DNA from: JANRLJ01 sp034437895
Lineage (GTDB): Bacteria; Chloroflexota; Anaerolineae; Aggregatilineales; Phototrophicaceae
Direction of reading: 5' to 3'
Length of the DNA stretch: 7,212 nt
Assembly (NCBI GenBank): GCA_034437895.1
Contig: DAOTTO010000328.1
Span: forward strand, 1 to 7,212
Positions 5,430 to 7,212 of the stretch are shown piece by piece (the first letter of the stretch is position 1; the number at the start of each line of letters is the position of its first letter). A model generated the notes under the pieces. That model did not search any database. It saw only the letters and a program-made list of their open reading frames with translations, and was not told where the DNA came from. Made by a program: the position numbers and the translations under genes.

Positions 5430-7082
5430 ATGATTGACGCGACCATAAAAACACCATTAAAGAGGGGTCACGATCTCTTGCGTGATCCACTCCTGAATAA
5501 AGGCACTGCCTTCACCGAACAAGAACGCGATTCTTTGGGGCTGCGCGGGCTGCTGCCGCCTAAAGTGCTTACGCAAGACGATCAAGCCAAACGTGCCATG
5601 CAGCAGCTCCACGCCAAACCTAACCCGCTGGAAAAATATATCTATTTAACCAGCCTACAAAATCGCAACGAAACACTTTTTTATCGTATCGTCATGGAAC
5701 ATCTGGAAGAGACGATGCCGCTGATTTATACGCCGACGGTGGGGCAGGCTTGCCAGGAATATGACCACATCTTCCGCCGCCCACGCGGGCTGTTTATTTC
5801 GGCTGAAGATCGCGGGCAAATTGCCGACATTCTGGCGAATTGGCCGGAAGATGATGTGCGCGTGATCGTCGTCACCGATGGCGAGCGCATCCTTGGCTTA
5901 GGTGATCTTGGCGCGAATGGCATGGGGATTCCGGTTGGCAAACTCGCCTTATATACGGCGTGTGCCGGAATTCACCCCGCGCAGTGCTTGCCGATCATGT
6001 TCGATGTCGGCACAGAAAATCAAAGCCTGCTTGATGATCCGCTGTATATTGGCCTGCGCCAGAAACGGCTACGCGGCACAGCTTATGATGAACTATTCGC
6101 GGAATTCGTTCAGGCAGTGCAAGAGCGCTACCCCAACGCCCTGATTCAACTGGAAGACTTTGGTAACGCGCAAGCCTTCCGTCTGCTTAAGCACTATCGT
6201 GACCAGATTTGTACGTTTGACGACGATATTCAAGGTACTGCCAGTGTTGCGCTGGCGGGCTTGTATTCGGCGCTGCGGATTACGGGGCAAAGCCTGATCG
6301 ACCAGCGGATATTATTTTTGGGCGCAGGCGAGGCGGGCATCGGTATGGGGGATTTGATCGTCGCGGCGATGGTTGATGCTGGAATGACGGAAGCGGATGC
6401 ACAGGCGCGATGCTGGTTTGTCGATTCTAAGGGTTTGGTCGTTAAGAGCCGCACTGATCTGGTGGCGCATAAACGCCCTTATGCCCATGACCATGCTTTT
6501 TTGCCAGATTTACTCAGCGCTATTGAAACGCTGCGCCCAACCGCCCTCATCGGCGCTGCCGGACAAGCACAGGCCTTTACCCGTGAAGTAGTGGAAGCGA
6601 TGACGCACATTAATCAGCGCCCGATCATTTTTGCGCTGTCTAACCCAACCTCAAAATCAGAATGTACTGCCGAAGAAGCGTATCAATGGTCGGCGGGGAA
6701 AGCCATTTTCGCCAGCGGCAGTCCTTTCCCGGCTGTCGATTACGGCGGACAGCATTTTACGCCCGGTCAGGCCAATAATGTCTATATTTTTCCCGGTGTG
6801 GGGTTAGGCGTGATTGTCTCTGGAGCGCGGCGGGTGACGGATGAGATGTTCTTTGTGGCGGCACAAACGCTGGCGACTCTGGTCAGTGAGGATGATGTGG
6901 CGCAAGGGCGGATTTATCCTCAATTAGCCAATATCCGGCAAGTCTCAGCGCACATCGCGGCAGCAGTGGCAAAAGTGGCGTATGCGCGTGGCTTGGCGAC
7001 CCAACCACTCGGCAATCCTGACCATTTATTCGCCAAGATTCAAGCGCAGATGTTTGTGCCAGAATACGCGGATTATGCGTGA
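5430..7082 (+). CDS. Malic enzyme (malate dehydrogenase, oxaloacetate-decarboxylating)
   Basis: This 550-residue enzyme converts malate to pyruvate and CO2 while reducing NAD(P), in the cytoplasm, at the junction of the citric acid cycle and pyruvate metabolism. It is the large, eukaryote-like/MaeA-type form, full length. Family landmarks in order: RDPLLNKGTAF (18-28), GLRGLLPP (37-44), YTPTVGQAC (100-108) with the likely catalytic Y100, TDGERILGLGDLGANGMGI (149-167), catalytic K171, metal ligands E241-D242 and D265/D266 (DDDIQGTA), the dinucleotide-binding loop GAGEAGIGMG (298-307), FALSNPTS (401-408), FASGSPF (427-433) and NNVYIFPG (449-456). After the second strand of the nucleotide fold it reads VDSKGLVVK (331-339), and K348 precedes YAH; both resemble animal NADP-dependent enzymes, so NADP use is possible, though cofactor choice is not certain. 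It is divergent from the solute-binding protein across a 254-bp gap and is followed by a palindromic repeat, so it is probably transcribed alone. Confidence 0.97.
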   Translation: MIDATIKTPLKRGHDLLRDPLLNKGTAFTEQERDSLGLRGLLPPKVLTQDDQAKRAMQQLHAKPNPLEKYIYLTSLQNRNETLFYRIVMEHLEETMPLIYTPTVGQACQEYDHIFRRPRGLFISAEDRGQIADILANWPEDDVRVIVVTDGERILGLGDLGANGMGIPVGKLALYTACAGIHPAQCLPIMFDVGTENQSLLDDPLYIGLRQKRLRGTAYDELFAEFVQAVQERYPNALIQLEDFGNAQAFRLLKHYRDQICTFDDDIQGTASVALAGLYSALRITGQSLIDQRILFLGAGEAGIGMGDLIVAAMVDAGMTEADAQARCWFVDSKGLVVKSRTDLVAHKRPYAHDHAFLPDLLSAIETLRPTALIGAAGQAQAFTREVVEAMTHINQRPIIFALSNPTSKSECTAEEAYQWSAGKAIFASGSPFPAVDYGGQHFTPGQANNVYIFPGVGLGVIVSGARRVTDEMFFVAAQTLATLVSEDDVAQGRIYPQLANIRQVSAHIAAAVAKVAYARGLATQPLGNPDHLFAKIQAQMFVPEYADYA

Positions 7083-7111
7083 GCGCAAATACAAATACAG
7101 GACTTTCGCTT

Positions 7112-7212
7112 ACCTCACCCCCCGGCCCCCTCTCCAAGTATTGGAGAGGGGGAGAAAAACGCATCTTGAAGTCCCCTCTCCATGCAATGGGGAGGGGATT
7201 TAGGGGTGGGGT
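7112..7212. repeat. Compound palindromic dispersed repeat, reaching the window edge
   Basis: Two hairpins stand side by side: CCCCCTCTCCAA-GTA-TTGGAGAGGGGG (7126-7152), twelve perfect pairs, and TCCCCTCTCCAT-GCA-ATGGGGAGGGGA (7172-7198), twelve pairs with one G-T. They are enclosed by outer arms ACCTCACCCC (7112-7121) and GGGGTGGGGT (7203-7212), complementary but for one mismatch. This nested, gene-free design suits a MITE-like dispersed element; I recall similar CTCACCCCC...GGAGAGGGG blocks in Chloroflexota, where they are often mistranslated as short LTPRPPL-type peptides. It begins 30 bp after the malic enzyme stop and may also end its transcript. Whether more of the element lies past 7212 cannot be seen. 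Confidence 0.75.

Noticed and set aside
6982..7203. A 73-residue open frame running into the terminal repeat
   Set aside because: It is an out-of-frame reading of the malic enzyme end followed by repeat-derived LTPRPPL-type sequence.
1..7212. CRISPR arrays, tRNA genes, rRNA genes, transposases, toxin-antitoxin or defence genes
   Set aside because: No regularly spaced direct repeats, no tRNA cloverleaf and no protein of these types were seen on either strand.

Overview
The window looks like a stretch of chromosome from a Chloroflexota bacterium, most likely of the Anaerolineae type. This rests on protein style and on two kinds of dispersed G/C-rich palindrome (3463-3491 and 7112-7212) that I associate with those genomes. 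No taxonomic marker gene is present, so the assignment is an inference.

Layout from left to right. Positions 1-281 hold no convincing protein gene. They do hold an unusually dense set of potential RNA hairpins: two capped by GTAA (GNRA-type) tetraloops, one by a TTCG tetraloop, and a 9-bp long-range helix that would close the block from about 5 to 270. I could not assign it to a known RNA family. It ends 11 nt before an OmpR-type response regulator (282-980, +). A HAMP-containing sensor histidine kinase follows (1080-2786, +), then a small membrane-anchored extracytoplasmic protein with a PsbP/MOG1-like look (2856-3440, +, TTG start). These three genes form a probable sensory unit. A hairpin with A- and T-tracts lies between the kinase and the third gene and overlaps both the kinase stop codon and the next gene's ribosome binding site.

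A 70-bp gap between convergent genes carries a near-perfect 29-nt palindrome. Beyond it lies a family 5 extracellular solute-binding protein on the minus strand (3511-5175), with no permease or ATPase genes beside it in this window. A 254-bp divergent intergenic region (5176-5429) has a plausible minus-strand promoter, a TGCCAGT-CC-ACTGGCA operator-like palindrome and a second 22-nt imperfect palindrome near the next gene. Next is a complete malic enzyme (5430-7082, +). The window closes inside or at the edge of a compound palindromic repeat.

Functionally, the left half senses an unknown extracytoplasmic signal and regulates transcription. The right half pairs nutrient capture (oligopeptide or similar solute) with malate-to-pyruvate conversion. 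Nothing in the sequence shows that the two halves are functionally linked. The feature most likely to be new is the structured block at 5-270. The protein genes belong to known families.
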